Shown: positions 42,836-53,456, numbered from the stretch's first letter. The stretch: DNA of 64,000 bases from Palsa-504 sp963744575 (GCA_963744575.1 CAVUUF010000006.1:94094-158093); one strand, 5' to 3'. The notes: a model not told the origin generated them from the letters alone. Numbers and translations: made by a program.

Positions 42836-43300
42836 ATGGCCAGCCCCAGTTACCACGACACCGAGCCGGGCACCGAGATCGCGTCGCGGCAGTACCAGGT
42901 GACCCGGCGCGACCTGGTGCGGTACGCGGGAGCGTCGGGTGACTTCAACCCGATTCACTGGAACGAGCGCACCGCCAAGTCGGTTGGCCTGCCCGACGTG
43001 ATCGCGCACGGCATGCTCACGATGGCGCTAGCGGGCCGGTTCCTCACCGAATGGGCCGGGGATCCGGCCGCGGTGACGGAGTTCGGGGTCAGGTTCTCCG
43101 CGCCGGTCGTGGTGCCCGATGATGATAAGGGCGCTACGGTCGAGATCGCGGGCACCGTCACCGGCAAGCTCGACGGCAACCAGGTCACGGTCGACATCGC
43201 CGCGCGGTCGGGCGACGCCAAGGCGCTGACTCGTGCGCACGCCGTCGTCCGGCTCGCGGCTGTGCAGGTCCAGGGGGACGACCCCCGTGAAACTAGCTGA
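42836..43300 (+). CDS. HadB-like MaoC dehydratase, catalytic subunit
   Basis: This 154-residue hotdog protein contains the R-hydratase motif GASGDFNPIHWNERTAKSVG with the catalytic Asp and His, then VIAHGMLTMALAGRFLTEWA. It forms the active dehydratase with the HadA-like subunit encoded 9 bases before. Its last 14 bases overlap the murB start, so the four genes are read together. Confidence 0.9.
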   Translation: MASPSYHDTEPGTEIASRQYQVTRRDLVRYAGASGDFNPIHWNERTAKSVGLPDVIAHGMLTMALAGRFLTEWAGDPAAVTEFGVRFSAPVVVPDDDKGATVEIAGTVTGKLDGNQVTVDIAARSGDAKALTRAHAVVRLAAVQVQGDDPRETS

Positions 43301-44327
43301 TTACACCACTGCCCGCCTCGGCGGGCCGGCCCGCGGTTTCGTCCGGGCCGACCGCGAGGACGAGCTCGTCGATGCGGTCCGGGCCGCCGACGCCAGCGGC
43401 GAGCCGGTGCTGATCCTCGGCGGCGGCAGCAACCTGGTCGTGGCCGACGAAGGGTTCGACGGCACCGTGATCCAGGTGGCCACCCGGGGCGTGAGCGGGG
43501 GCGCGGACCCGGGCGTGCTGACCGTGGCGGCCGGCGAGGACTGGGACGCGGTGGTGGCCAGGACCGTCGCCGAGGGCCTGGCCGGCCTGGAATGCCTATC
43601 CGGCATCCCCGGCCTGGCGGGCGCCACCCCGATCCAGAACGTCGGCGCCTACGGCCAGGAGGTGGCCGAGACGATCGAGCGCGTGCGCGGCTACGACCGG
43701 CAGACCGGGTCCGTCGTCGAGATCCCGAACGAGCAGTGCGGTTTCGGCTACCGGACCAGCCGGTTCCGCGGCACGGACCGGTTCGTCGTGCTGAGCGTGA
43801 CCTTCCGGCTCGCGGTGCAGGTCCGCTCGGCCCCGGTTCGCTACGCCGAACTGGCCGCGGCCCTCGGCGTCTCGCCCGGCGACCAGGTGGAAAGCACGGA
43901 GGCCCGGTCGGCCGTCATCGAGCTCCGGCAGCGCAAGGGCATGGTGATCGACCCCGCCGACCCCGACACCCGCAGCGTCGGCTCGTTCTTCGTCAACCCG
44001 GTGCTCGACGGCGCCGCGCTCGCCGCGGTCGAGGCGGCCGCCCGGGCCAGGTGCGGGGCGGATACCCGGGTGCCCCGGTTCGCGGCCGGGGACGGGCTGG
44101 TCAAGGTGCCCGCGGCCTGGCTAATCGAGCGAGCCGGGTTCGGCCGGGGCTACGACCCGGGCGACGGCGCCCGGATCTCGGCAAAGCACACGCTGGCCCT
44201 GGTCAACTCCGGGTCGGCCAGCACCGCCGCGCTGATGGCGCTGGCCCGGGAGATCAGGGACGGGGTGCGCGCCGCGTTCGGCGTCTCCCTCGCCGCCGAA
44301 CCCGTCCTGGTCGGCGTCACCCTCTGA
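43287..44327 (+). CDS. murB: UDP-N-acetylenolpyruvoylglucosamine reductase
   Basis: This 346-residue FAD enzyme makes UDP-MurNAc in peptidoglycan synthesis. The FAD domain is at about residues 20-180 (VLILGGGSNLVVADEGFDG, GLECLSGIPGLAGATPIQNV, GAYGQEVAETI). The substrate domain has GFGYRTSRFRG with Tyr and Arg, and DTRSVGSFFVNPVL carries the conserved Ser. A C-terminal HTLALVNSGSAS segment is present. The start is GTG 43287, inside the hadB end, because the preceding in-frame part belongs to hadB. It is followed by a terminator. Confidence 0.95.
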   Translation: MKLADYTTARLGGPARGFVRADREDELVDAVRAADASGEPVLILGGGSNLVVADEGFDGTVIQVATRGVSGGADPGVLTVAAGEDWDAVVARTVAEGLAGLECLSGIPGLAGATPIQNVGAYGQEVAETIERVRGYDRQTGSVVEIPNEQCGFGYRTSRFRGTDRFVVLSVTFRLAVQVRSAPVRYAELAAALGVSPGDQVESTEARSAVIELRQRKGMVIDPADPDTRSVGSFFVNPVLDGAALAAVEAAARARCGADTRVPRFAAGDGLVKVPAAWLIERAGFGRGYDPGDGARISAKHTLALVNSGSASTAALMALAREIRDGVRAAFGVSLAAEPVLVGVTL

Positions 44328-44415
44328 CCGTTCCCGGAGATCGCGGATATCGAGCCCCGGTCACGCCAGGCCGGCCAGCTGAAGATGATCATGATCGGCC
44401 GAGGCGGGCCCGGGG

Positions 44416-44449
44416 CCGCCGCGGCGCCCGGGTGGGGGCGCCGCGGCGG
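44416..44449. terminator. Strong bidirectional hairpin after murB
   Basis: CCGCCGCGGCGCC (44416-44428) and GGCGCCGCGGCGG (44437-44449) form a perfect 13-bp stem with an 8-base loop between murB and the convergent beta-propeller gene. Confidence 0.75.
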
Positions 44450-44456
44450 TGTCTGG

Positions 44457-45580
44457 TCAGTGCAGCAGGTTGAGGGTGTTGGTGGCGTCGTCCACGAAGT
44501 AGACGGCGCGGTGGAACGGCTTGACCGCCAGCCCGAACAGGGCGCCGGCCCCGGCGGGGAACCCGACGTGTCCAGCGTGCGCACCGCGATCTGGAACCCG
44601 GACGGGGTGATCTCGACGAGGTTCCCGTCGCCGCTGTTGACGGTCAGGATGTTGCCGTTCGGCGCTATCACCAGGCCGAGCGGGCCGTTCAGGTGGTTAC
44701 CCCGGGAGACGGTGAAGCCCCGGCCGGCGCTGAAGCCGCGGAACACCGCATCGCGGATGCCGCCCACTCGGCTGGCCAGCGTGTCGGCCACGTACAGCAC
44801 GCCGTTGCGGCCGAGGCCCACCCCGGTCGGGCCGATGACCAGGGCGGCCGGATCAAGCTTCTCCGGGAAGCCGGATCCGATGATGGTGCGGAACTGGATC
44901 CACGGCAGGCCGTCGCGCGGGATCCGCACGATGAGCCGCAGCACCGTGCCGCCGAAGACGGTGCCGCCCTTGGCCGCGACCGTGCCGTTGAGCACGTTGG
45001 TCACGAACAAGGCCGCCTGGCCGCCCAGGTCGAGGGCGGTCATGTCCCACGGGCCGTTGATGCCGCGCCCGGCGAACGTCTCCCGCACGTGCCCCCACTG
45101 GTCCAGCACGATCAGGCAGCCCGGCCCGGAGACCGCGCCGTTCTGCGTCGGCAGCGAGCCGACGATCACCCAGCCGCTGCGCAGCGCGACCAGCGCGGTG
45201 GTCAGGCCCACGCCCCCGGGGCAGCCGGGCAGCTGACGGCTGACCTGGGCGAACAGCGTCACGTGGCCGCGCGGAGTGACCTGCACGATCGTGCTGCCGG
45301 TGCCCTGCGTGTTGGCCTTGTCGTTGAAGTTGCTGACCAGCACGTTGCCCTGCCCCAGGTTCCCGGTGCTGCGCGGGACGACGGCCACGCCGTACGGGTT
45401 GACGTCGCCGTTGCCCGGTACTGTCGAGGCGAGCGTGCTGACCTGGTGCAGCGGGCCGACGAACGCGGGGAAGCTGCCCGCGCTGGCCGCCCCGGCTGCC
45501 AGGCTCGTGCCGGCCAGCAAGCCGGCCGTCGCGGTGACGATCGCGGCCAGCGCGGCCGCGTACCGTCTTGTTGCTTTCAT
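44457..45580 (-). pseudogene. Secreted NHL/beta-propeller protein with a late frameshift
   Basis: A signal peptide (basic start, AALAAIVTATAGLLAGTSLA, cleavage near AGAAS) is followed by propeller repeats such as NPYGVAVVPRSTGNLGQGNV and NHLNGPLGLVIAPNGNILTV. Near 44565 one base is missing. The open frame continues into unrelated sequence, but with an added G it reads FPAGAGALFGLAVKPFHRAV followed by YFVDDATNTLNLLH and stop at 44457-44459. With the repair the length is 374 residues. It is an exported protein of unknown ligand. The unrepaired frame adds a long tail reaching into murB, which is not real. Confidence 0.75.
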
Positions 45581-45907
45581 TTCTACGACGCTCCCTTCCG
45601 GTGGAGAATGTCTCCACCCATGGGCACGTGGCCGGGACCGGATTGGTTCGAGGCATGGCTAATCCCCGGCGCTTTTCCGGGTGCCGGCGGCGTGTGCTGC
45701 GCGTGCGTGTCTTAGTTCAGGTCCTCCCGGGACTCACCGTTCTTGTTGATCTCCGTCGGTCTGGGGCGTTTCCCCCGAGCCCTTCGGTAGAGAATGTCCT
45801 CCACCCCTGATCACGTGGCGCCCCGGGGCCGAGTTCGGCCGCGGGCACACCGGATTGGCCGCACGGTCGTGGCCTGGGCGGAAGCGGACAGATTTATTCC
45901 CGGCTGA
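45581..45907. repeat. Intergenic region with an imperfect direct repeat and embedded dyad
   Basis: A block of about 45 bases occurs twice in the same orientation. Copy 1 starts near 45594 (CTTCCGGTGGAGAATGTCTC...) and copy 2 near 45781 (CTTCGGTAGAGAATGTCCTC...); both end in a CACGTGGC segment and a G/C-rich run. Copy 1 contains GTGGAGA-ATG-TCTCCAC, perfect 7-base inverted arms at 45601-45617, just upstream of the beta-propeller gene start. The repeat may be a regulator-binding site. No gene is supported here. Confidence 0.55.
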
Positions 45908-48900
45908 TTACCGGGACGGCACCCGGGACAGGGCGATCGTGACGGCGGCGTCGGCCAGCGGGTGCGGCTCGCCGCCGACCTCCGCGGCCGGGCGCACCTG
46001 CAGGTCCACGGCCAGCGTCTCGGCCGCCACGAACCCGGCGTGCGCGCGGATCGCGCCGGCGGCCGCGCCGTCGGCGCCGATGGCGAGCCGGATCCGGTCG
46101 GAGACCGCCAGGCCCGCGTCCCGGCGGACCTGCTGAATCGCCCGCACCGCGTCGCGCGCGGTGCCTTCGGCCGCCAGTTCCGGGGTGACCCGCAGGTCCA
46201 GCGCGATCAGCCCGGCGTTGCCGGGCAGCGGCGAGGTCGAGTCCGGGTCGGCCGCGGCCAGCCTCAGCTCGTACTCGCCGGGTTCCAGTTCGACGCCGGC
46301 CGCGACCGCGCCGCCGGAACCGGACCGGGTCCAGTCGCCCGCCTTCACCGCCTTGATGACCTGCTGCACCTGCCGGCCGAGCCGGGGGCCGAGCAGCCGC
46401 GGGTTCACCGCCAGCTCGAACGTGCCGAGGCTGGCCGGGTCGGCGGAAAGCTCGACCGCCTTGACGTTGACCTCCTCGGCGATCAGCTCGGTGAACGGGG
46501 CCAGCGTGCCGGCCTCCGGGTGGGCGATGACCAGCGATGCCAGCGGCAGCCGGACCCGCAGCTGATGCGCCTTGCGCAGGCCGAGCGCGGTGCTGCAGAC
46601 GGCGCGGACCAGGTCCATGGCGCCGGTCAGCTCCTCCTCCCCGGAATTGACCAGGGCCCAGCCGGATACGTCCGGCCAGTCCTGCAGGTGCACGCTCGGC
46701 CCGCCGGTCAGCCCGCGCCAGACCGCCTCGGTGGTCAGCGGCAGCAGCGGCGCGGCGGCCCGGCAGGTGGTCTCGAGCACGGTCCACAGGGTGTCGAGCG
46801 CGGCCCGCTCGCCGGCCCAGAACCGGCTGCGGGAGCGCCGGATGTACCAGTTGGTCAGCACCTCGAGGTGGTCCCGCAGCGCCTGGCAGGCGGCGCCGAC
46901 GTTGCAGACGTCGAGCTGCCGCTCGATCTCGGTCACCGCCACCCGGGTCTTGGCCAGGATGTACCGGTCCAGGACGTGCTCGGAATCGACCGAACGGGTG
47001 GCCTGATACGCCTCGGCGTTGGCGTAGAGCGCGAAGAAGTACCAGCAGTTCCACAGCGGCAGGATGGCCTGCCGGACGGCTTCCCTGATGCCGCGGGCGG
47101 TGACGATGAGGTTCCCGCCGCGCAGCACCGGGCTGGCCATCAGGAACCAGCGCATGGCGTCCGACCCGAAGGTGTCGAAGACCTCGTTGACGTCCGGGTA
47201 GTTGCGCAGGCTCTTGGACATCTTCTGGCCGTCGTTGCCGAGCACGATGCCGTGGCTGACGCAGGAGCGGAAGGCCGGCCGGTCGAACAGCGCGGTGGCC
47301 AGCACGTGCAGCGTGTAGAACCAGCCGCGGGTCTGGCCGATGTACTCGACGATGAAGTCGCCCGGGTAGTGCGAGTCGAACCACTCGCGGTTCTCGAACG
47401 GGTAGTGCACCTGGGCGAACGGCATCGAGCCCGACTCGAACCAGCAGTCGAGCACCTCGGGCACCCGGCGCATCATGGACTTGCCGGTGGGGTCGTCCGG
47501 GTTGGGCCGGACCAGCTCGTCGATGGCCGGCCGGTGCAGGTCGGCCGGGCGCACGCCGAAGTCCCGCTCCAGTTCGTCCAGCGAGCCGTACACGTCGGTG
47601 CGCGGGTAGGCCGGGTCGTCGCTCTGCCAGACCGGGATCGGCGAGCCCCAGAACCGGTTCCGGCTGATCGACCAGTCCCGCGCGCCCGCTAGCCAGTTGC
47701 CGAACGAACCGTGCTTGACGTGCTCGGGCACCCAGGTGATCTGCTCGTTCAGCTCGACCATCCGGCCGGAGAACTCCGTCACCGCGACGAACCAGCTGGA
47801 CACCGCCTTGTAGATCAGCGGGTTGCGGCAGCGCCAGCAGTGCGGGTAGGAGTGCGTGTAGGTCTCCTTGCGCACCAGGCTGCCCTGCTCGCGCAGCCGG
47901 GCGGTGATCCCGGCGTTGGCGTCGAAGACGTGCTGGCCGGCGAAGTCGGTCACCACGGACGTGAACCGGGCCTGCTCGTCCACCGTGAGCACGGTCGGGA
48001 TGCCGGCCGCGTTGCAGGCCAGGGCGTCGGCCTCGCCGTAGGCCGGGGCCATGTGCACCACCCCGGTGCCGTCCTCGGTGGTCACGTCGTCGGACACGAT
48101 GACCCGGTACGCGTCCTGGGTGCCGAATGTGGCTGCATCCGCCAGGTAGCCGAACAGCGGCTCGTACCGCCGCCCGGCCAGCTCGGCGCCGGTCAGCGTG
48201 CCGACTACCGCGGCGCCCTCAAGCTCGCGCTCGTAGGCGGCCTGCCGGTCGGCGGCCAGGATGTACCGCTCGCCGCCGGAGGCCACGACCACGTAGTTGA
48301 TGTCGGCGCCGACCGCGCAGGCCAGGTTGGACGGCAGCGTCCACGGCGTGGTGGTCCAGGCCAGCAGCCACTCCCCGGTCTCCAGCTTGAACCGGACCGT
48401 GACCGAAGGGTCCTGGCGTTCGGCGTAGGTGTCGTCGTCCATCCGCAGCTCGTGGTTGGACAGCGGGGTCTCGCACCGCCAGCAGTACGGCAGCACCTTG
48501 AAGCCCTGGTAGACCAGGCCCTGGTCCCACAGCTGCCGGAACGCCCACATGACGCTCTCCATGTACGGGAGGTCCAGCGTCTTGTAGTCGCGGGTGAAGT
48601 CGACCCAGCGGGCCTGCCTGGTCACGTAGTCCTGCCACTCGCGGGTGTAGCGCAGCACGGACTCGCGGCAGGCCTGGTTGAACTTCTCGATGCCCATGGC
48701 GGCGATGTCGGCCTTGCCGGAGATGCCGAGCAGCCGCTCGGCCTCCACCTCGGCGGGCAGCCCGTGGCAGTCCCAGCCGAACCGGCGCTCCACCCGCCTT
48801 CCCTGCATGGTGCGGAACCGCGGCACCACGTCCTTGACGTAGCCGGTGATCAGGTGGCCGTAGTGCGGCAGCCCGTTGGCGAACGGCGGCCCGTCGTAGA

Positions 48901-49072
48901 ACACGAACTCGCGGTCCGCCGGGCGCTGCCGGATGGACTCGCGGAAGGTGTCGCTGGCTTCCCAGTAATCCAGCACGGCGCGCTCGAGCGCCGGGAAGTC
49001 CGGCTGGGCGGGTACGTCGCTGTCTCCGGTGCGTGGGTAGCCGGGGTGGGTTGGTCGGGGAAACGGAGCCAT
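45908..49072 (-). CDS. ileS: Isoleucyl-tRNA synthetase
   Basis: This 1054-residue class I synthetase charges tRNA-Ile. It has a HIGH-type motif HYGHL in GLPHYGHLITGYVKDV (about residue 60), a KMSKS motif in DGQKMSKSLRN (about 600), an editing domain between them and a helical anticodon-binding C-terminus. Size and sequence (PYCWRCETPLSNHELRMDDD) fit the eukaryote-like IleRS2 class, which is often less sensitive to mupirocin. The ATG at 49072 is preceded by GAGGAC 7 bases before it; the upstream in-frame extension to 49153 lies inside the T-box leader and is rejected. The frame is intact. Confidence 0.95.
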   Translation of the reverse strand: MAPFPRPTHPGYPRTGDSDVPAQPDFPALERAVLDYWEASDTFRESIRQRPADREFVFYDGPPFANGLPHYGHLITGYVKDVVPRFRTMQGRRVERRFGWDCHGLPAEVEAERLLGISGKADIAAMGIEKFNQACRESVLRYTREWQDYVTRQARWVDFTRDYKTLDLPYMESVMWAFRQLWDQGLVYQGFKVLPYCWRCETPLSNHELRMDDDTYAERQDPSVTVRFKLETGEWLLAWTTTPWTLPSNLACAVGADINYVVVASGGERYILAADRQAAYERELEGAAVVGTLTGAELAGRRYEPLFGYLADAATFGTQDAYRVIVSDDVTTEDGTGVVHMAPAYGEADALACNAAGIPTVLTVDEQARFTSVVTDFAGQHVFDANAGITARLREQGSLVRKETYTHSYPHCWRCRNPLIYKAVSSWFVAVTEFSGRMVELNEQITWVPEHVKHGSFGNWLAGARDWSISRNRFWGSPIPVWQSDDPAYPRTDVYGSLDELERDFGVRPADLHRPAIDELVRPNPDDPTGKSMMRRVPEVLDCWFESGSMPFAQVHYPFENREWFDSHYPGDFIVEYIGQTRGWFYTLHVLATALFDRPAFRSCVSHGIVLGNDGQKMSKSLRNYPDVNEVFDTFGSDAMRWFLMASPVLRGGNLIVTARGIREAVRQAILPLWNCWYFFALYANAEAYQATRSVDSEHVLDRYILAKTRVAVTEIERQLDVCNVGAACQALRDHLEVLTNWYIRRSRSRFWAGERAALDTLWTVLETTCRAAAPLLPLTTEAVWRGLTGGPSVHLQDWPDVSGWALVNSGEEELTGAMDLVRAVCSTALGLRKAHQLRVRLPLASLVIAHPEAGTLAPFTELIAEEVNVKAVELSADPASLGTFELAVNPRLLGPRLGRQVQQVIKAVKAGDWTRSGSGGAVAAGVELEPGEYELRLAAADPDSTSPLPGNAGLIALDLRVTPELAAEGTARDAVRAIQQVRRDAGLAVSDRIRLAIGADGAAAGAIRAHAGFVAAETLAVDLQVRPAAEVGGEPHPLADAAVTIALSRVPSR

Positions 49073-49079
49073 CGGTTCG

Positions 49080-49330
49080 GTCCTCGCGATGCCAGTGGTG
49101 GTGCGGCGCGAGGACGACGCGCCCGCTCCCGCGCGGGCGTACCGCGGTACCACCTCGCTTGCCGCCCGTGCCCGGCGCCGGTAATTTACCGGCGCCGCCT
49201 GCGGGCGACCGCTCGTCGGCCGGCTGTGACGGGCCGGACCCGCCCGGTTCTAATCAGGCCCGCCCGTCCGGGCGCGGCCCTTTCTTCCGGAGGCTCCCCG
49301 GTGATGGCCGGATCGTCGCCCTTGCAGCTT
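49080..49330 (-). promoter_or_regulatory. T-box riboswitch, translational type, controlling ileS
   Basis: The T-box consensus reads GGTGGTACCGCGG on the minus strand (complement of 49141-49153). A stem, GTCCTCGCG (complement of 49107-49115) with CGCGAGGAC (complement of 49080-49088), is perfect over 9 bp and buries the ileS ribosome site GAGGAC. Its first strand can instead pair with GCGAGG next to the T-box motif, freeing the site. This gives the mutually exclusive sequestor/antisequestor arrangement. Upstream is a 10-bp-plus hairpin around GGTAAATTACC. Ile codons ATC (complement of 49303-49305 or 49312-49314) are candidates for the specifier. Confidence 0.88.
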
Positions 49331-49382
49331 CAAGCCTAGCCGGTGCCCCGGGTATTCCGCGCTTTCCTTACGGGCTCCCGGC

Positions 49383-50402
49383 CTAGGGGCTCCAGGCCAG
49401 CCAGGCGTCGATGCCGGCCAGCAGCCGGGCCCGCACCGGGTCCGGCGCGGCCGAGCCGAGGACGGACGCGCGGGCCAGACCGGCCAGCTCGGCGTCGGTG
49501 AACCCGTGCGCGTGCCGGGCGATCTCGTACTGCGCGGTCAGCCGGGTGCCGAACAGCAGCGGGTCGTCGGCCCCGAGCGCGACCGGCACGCCGGCTTCGG
49601 TCAGCGGGCGCAGCGGGACCAGGGCCGGGGCCGCGGCCACGCCGAGCGCGACGTTGGAGGACGGGCACACCTCGCAGGTGATCCCGTCGGCGGCCAGCCG
49701 CTTGACCACGGCGGGGTCCTCCGCGGCCCGGATGCCGTGGCCGATCCGGTCCGCGTGCAGCTCGTCCAGACACGCCTCGACGCTGCCCGCCCCGGCCAGC
49801 TCGCCGCCGTGCGGAACCAGGAGCAGCCCAGCTCGTTCGGCTATCCGGAAGGCCGGGGCGAAGTCGGGCGCGGCGCCGCGCCGCTCGTCGTTGGACAGGC
49901 CGAACCCGGTCACGCCGCGGCCCGCGTACTGGGCGGCCAGCCGGGCCAGGGTCCTGGCCTCCAGCGGGTGCTTGGTCCGGTTGGCCGCCACGATCACCCC
50001 GATGCCGACCCCGGTCGCCTGGGCCGCCTCCCCGGCCGCGTCCAGGACCAGCTCGATCATGTCGGTGAGGCCGCCGAACCGGGTGCCGTACCCGGACGGG
50101 TCGACCTGGATCTCCAGCCACCCCGAGCCGTCCGCCCGCTCGTCCGCGGCCGTCTCCCGTAGCAGCCGCCGTACGTCGGCCGGTGTCCTGAGTACCGAAC
50201 GGGCGATGTCATACAGTCGCTGGAACCGGAACCAGCCGCGCTCGTCGGTGCCGCTCAGCCGCGGCGGCCAGTCCTCGGTGAGCGCGCCCGGCAGCCGGAT
50301 GCCGCGCTGGACTGCCAGCTCGACCAGCGTCGCGTGCCGCATCGAGCCGGTGAAGTGCAGGTGCAGGTGCGCCTTGGGCAGCGTGGCGAGCGGACGGGAC
50401 AT
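49383..50402 (-). CDS. Adenosine deaminase family protein
   Basis: This 339-residue cytosolic zinc hydrolase shows metal ligands HLHLHFTGS (two His, about residue 14), HGGE in LLVPHGGELAG (His and catalytic Glu), RIGHGI and ALGADDPLLFG (Asp). A EVCPSSNVALG segment lines the substrate pocket. It deaminates adenosine (or a related aminopurine) in nucleoside salvage. The position before aspC and tRNA-Trp is the usual actinobacterial arrangement. Confidence 0.92.
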   Translation of the reverse strand: MSRPLATLPKAHLHLHFTGSMRHATLVELAVQRGIRLPGALTEDWPPRLSGTDERGWFRFQRLYDIARSVLRTPADVRRLLRETAADERADGSGWLEIQVDPSGYGTRFGGLTDMIELVLDAAGEAAQATGVGIGVIVAANRTKHPLEARTLARLAAQYAGRGVTGFGLSNDERRGAAPDFAPAFRIAERAGLLLVPHGGELAGAGSVEACLDELHADRIGHGIRAAEDPAVVKRLAADGITCEVCPSSNVALGVAAAPALVPLRPLTEAGVPVALGADDPLLFGTRLTAQYEIARHAHGFTDAELAGLARASVLGSAAPDPVRARLLAGIDAWLAWSP

Positions 50403-50606
50403 CCAGTTAGTGTGCCGCGGCTACAGTGCCCTGTTCAAAAGTTCGCGTCATTCAGATCTACGTCAGGGTTCCTCGCCGTAGCCTTGCCCCGTGCTTGCCT
50501 TGACGCTCGCGTTATCCAGATCCCGCTGTGGTTCTCGCCGTAGCCGGGCACCGGCCGCTTGCACGGGCTCAAACGGCCCGTGTCCGCTGGCCGGTTCGAA
50601 TAACGC

Positions 50607-51809
<1,203 letters not shown>

Positions 51810-51850
51810 GGGCTCCATTCTCCCACCCCCGCCCAGTGCCCGGCGCATCA

Positions 51851-51972
51851 TTTACGGCGCCCTGCCTCACGCCGTTTACGGCGCCCTGCCTCACCCCGCC
51901 GCCCTGCCTCGCCGCCCGGCCTGCCCCGCCCGGCCTGCCTCCCCCGCCCGGCCTGCCTCGCCCCGCCCGGCT
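51851..51972. repeat. C-rich degenerate tandem repeats upstream of tRNA-Trp
   Basis: TTTACGGCGCCCTGCCTCAC occurs twice with a period of 24 (51851 and 51875). It is followed by four copies of a CGCCCGGCCTGCC-like unit (from about 51912 to 51972). The strand asymmetry (C-rich on plus, G-rich on minus) and the G-runs on the minus strand could allow unusual structure. There is no coding content. Confidence 0.6.
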
Positions 51973-52128
51973 TCCGGGCCTGGTGCGGGCGCCGTCGTCG
52001 GCTTTTTGGCCAGGCGGTTCGACGGACAGGCGGTTCGGACGTAAACTGCATGGACCGGCAGCGGCGCTGTCGTAGCGGAAGCGTGCCCGTGTTCTCGCAG
52101 CGGGCGTCGCCGAAGTGGTGCAAGGCTC

Positions 52129-52202
52129 AGGGCAGTAGCTCAATTGGCCAGAGTCCCGGTCTCCAAAACCGGTGGTTGGGGGTTCGAGTCCCTCCTGCCC
52201 TG
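52129..52202 (+). tRNA. tRNA-Trp (anticodon CCA)
   Basis: Acceptor AGGGCAG/CTGCCCT, D arm GCTC/GAGT, anticodon stem CCGGT/ACCGG around CTCCAAA, T arm GGGGG/CCCTC with TTCGAGT, and discriminator G. The anticodon CCA is at 52163-52165. Position before secE is the standard actinobacterial order. Confidence 0.95.
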
Positions 52203-52268
52203 CGAGTGCGATCCGGCGAACCCGCCGAATTCGACGGACCGAGTGCCGGCGGACGTATAGGTGAGGAT

Positions 52269-52523
52269 ATGGCTACTCAGACACGCGGTGAGGCCGCGGA
52301 GAAGCGGAGCGGAGCCGGACGCGCAGCCAAGCGCGAGACCCGGACCACCCCCGCCCTGTTCTTCCGGCAGTCGGTCGGTGAGCTTCGCAAGGTGATCTGG
52401 CCTACCCGGTCGATGCTCGTCACCTACACGGTGGTCTGCGTGGTCTTCGTAGTCGTCATGGCCACCATCGTGACGCTCCTCGACCTCGGCTTCACCAAGC
52501 TGGTGTTCGAACTGTTCGGCTAG
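52269..52523 (+). CDS. secE: Preprotein translocase subunit SecE
   Basis: This 84-residue protein has a charged N-terminus of about 30 residues (EKRSGAGRAAKRETRTTPAL), the amphipathic helix FFRQSVGELRKVIWPTRSML, then a single membrane helix (TYTVVCVVFVVVMATIVTLL). It clamps the SecYG channel. The ATG at 52269 has GAGG upstream; longer in-frame starts run through tRNA-Trp and are rejected. Confidence 0.95.
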   Translation: MATQTRGEAAEKRSGAGRAAKRETRTTPALFFRQSVGELRKVIWPTRSMLVTYTVVCVVFVVVMATIVTLLDLGFTKLVFELFG

Positions 52524-52644
52524 GCGGCTCCAGGCAGCCGGGGTATCCCCGGGGCGCGCGGAACCCGCGGTCGCGGGTACGTCAGGTGCGATGCCGTGAC
52601 CACGGTGGCTGGTCATAACGTGAGGAAAGAGAGAACAAACGATC

Positions 52645-53436
52645 GTGTCCGAGACCCAGCTGGACTTGGCGGCGACGGGCACGGCAGGACCCGACGCGGA
52701 AACCGGGGAGGCTGATGACGTGAGCGACTACAGCGAAGAGGCCGGGGGGCTCGATCCCGCGGGCGAGGCTGGGGACGTTGCCGCGTCGGCCGACGGCGCG
52801 CTGGACGGTTCCGCCGCGGGCGCCCCGGCGGAGGGCGCCGAAGAGCCGGCCGACGGCGCGCGCGAGGAGTTCCAGCGCGAGCTGCGCATGCTCCCCGGTG
52901 ACTGGTACGTGGTGCACTCCTACGCGGGTTACGAGAACCGGGTGAAGACCAACCTGGAGAGCCGCATCCAGTCGCTCAACATGGAGGACTACATCTTCCA
53001 GATCGAGGTGCCCGTCCACCAGGTGACCGAGATCAAGGGCGGCAAGCGGCAGCAGGTCCAGGAGAAGGTGCTGCCGGGCTACATCCTGGTCCGGATGGAC
53101 CTGACCGACGAGTCCTGGGCGGTGGTCCGCAACACCCCCGGCGTGACCGGCTTCGTGGGCCTGTCCAGCCGGCCGTCGCCGCTTCAGCTCGGCGAGGTGG
53201 CCAGCCTGCTGGCGCCGGAGCCCGAGCCGGGGACGAAGCAGGCCGAGACCGCGCGCCCGTCCACGGTGGAATTCGTGATCGGCGAATCCGTTACCGTTAT
53301 GGACGGTCCGTTCGCCACGCTTCCCGCCACCGTGAGCGAAGTCAACCCGGACAGCCAGAAGCTCAGGGTGCTGGTGTCGATCTTCGGCCGCGAGACGCCG
53401 GTCGAGCTGTCGTTCGACCAGGTGACCAAGATCTAG
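52645..53436 (+). CDS. nusG: Transcription termination/antitermination protein NusG
   Basis: This 263-residue protein starts at GTG 52645 with an acidic, Ala/Gly-rich extension of about 85 residues (usual in actinobacteria). The NGN domain follows (WYVVHSYAGYENRVKTNLES, GYILVRMDLTDESWAVVRNT, GVTGFVGLSSRPSPL), and the KOW domain is at the end (VTVMDGPFATLPATVSEVNP). It binds RNA polymerase, Rho and NusE. It precedes rplK by 20 bases, so it is co-transcribed with it. Confidence 0.96.
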   Translation: MSETQLDLAATGTAGPDAETGEADDVSDYSEEAGGLDPAGEAGDVAASADGALDGSAAGAPAEGAEEPADGAREEFQRELRMLPGDWYVVHSYAGYENRVKTNLESRIQSLNMEDYIFQIEVPVHQVTEIKGGKRQQVQEKVLPGYILVRMDLTDESWAVVRNTPGVTGFVGLSSRPSPLQLGEVASLLAPEPEPGTKQAETARPSTVEFVIGESVTVMDGPFATLPATVSEVNPDSQKLRVLVSIFGRETPVELSFDQVTKI

Positions 53437-53456
53437 CAGATAAGGGAAAGTCAGTA

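Noticed and set aside
45894..47384. Long frames overlapping ileS on both strands
   Set aside because: Composition artefacts; ileS has HIGH and KMSKS motifs and a T-box leader.
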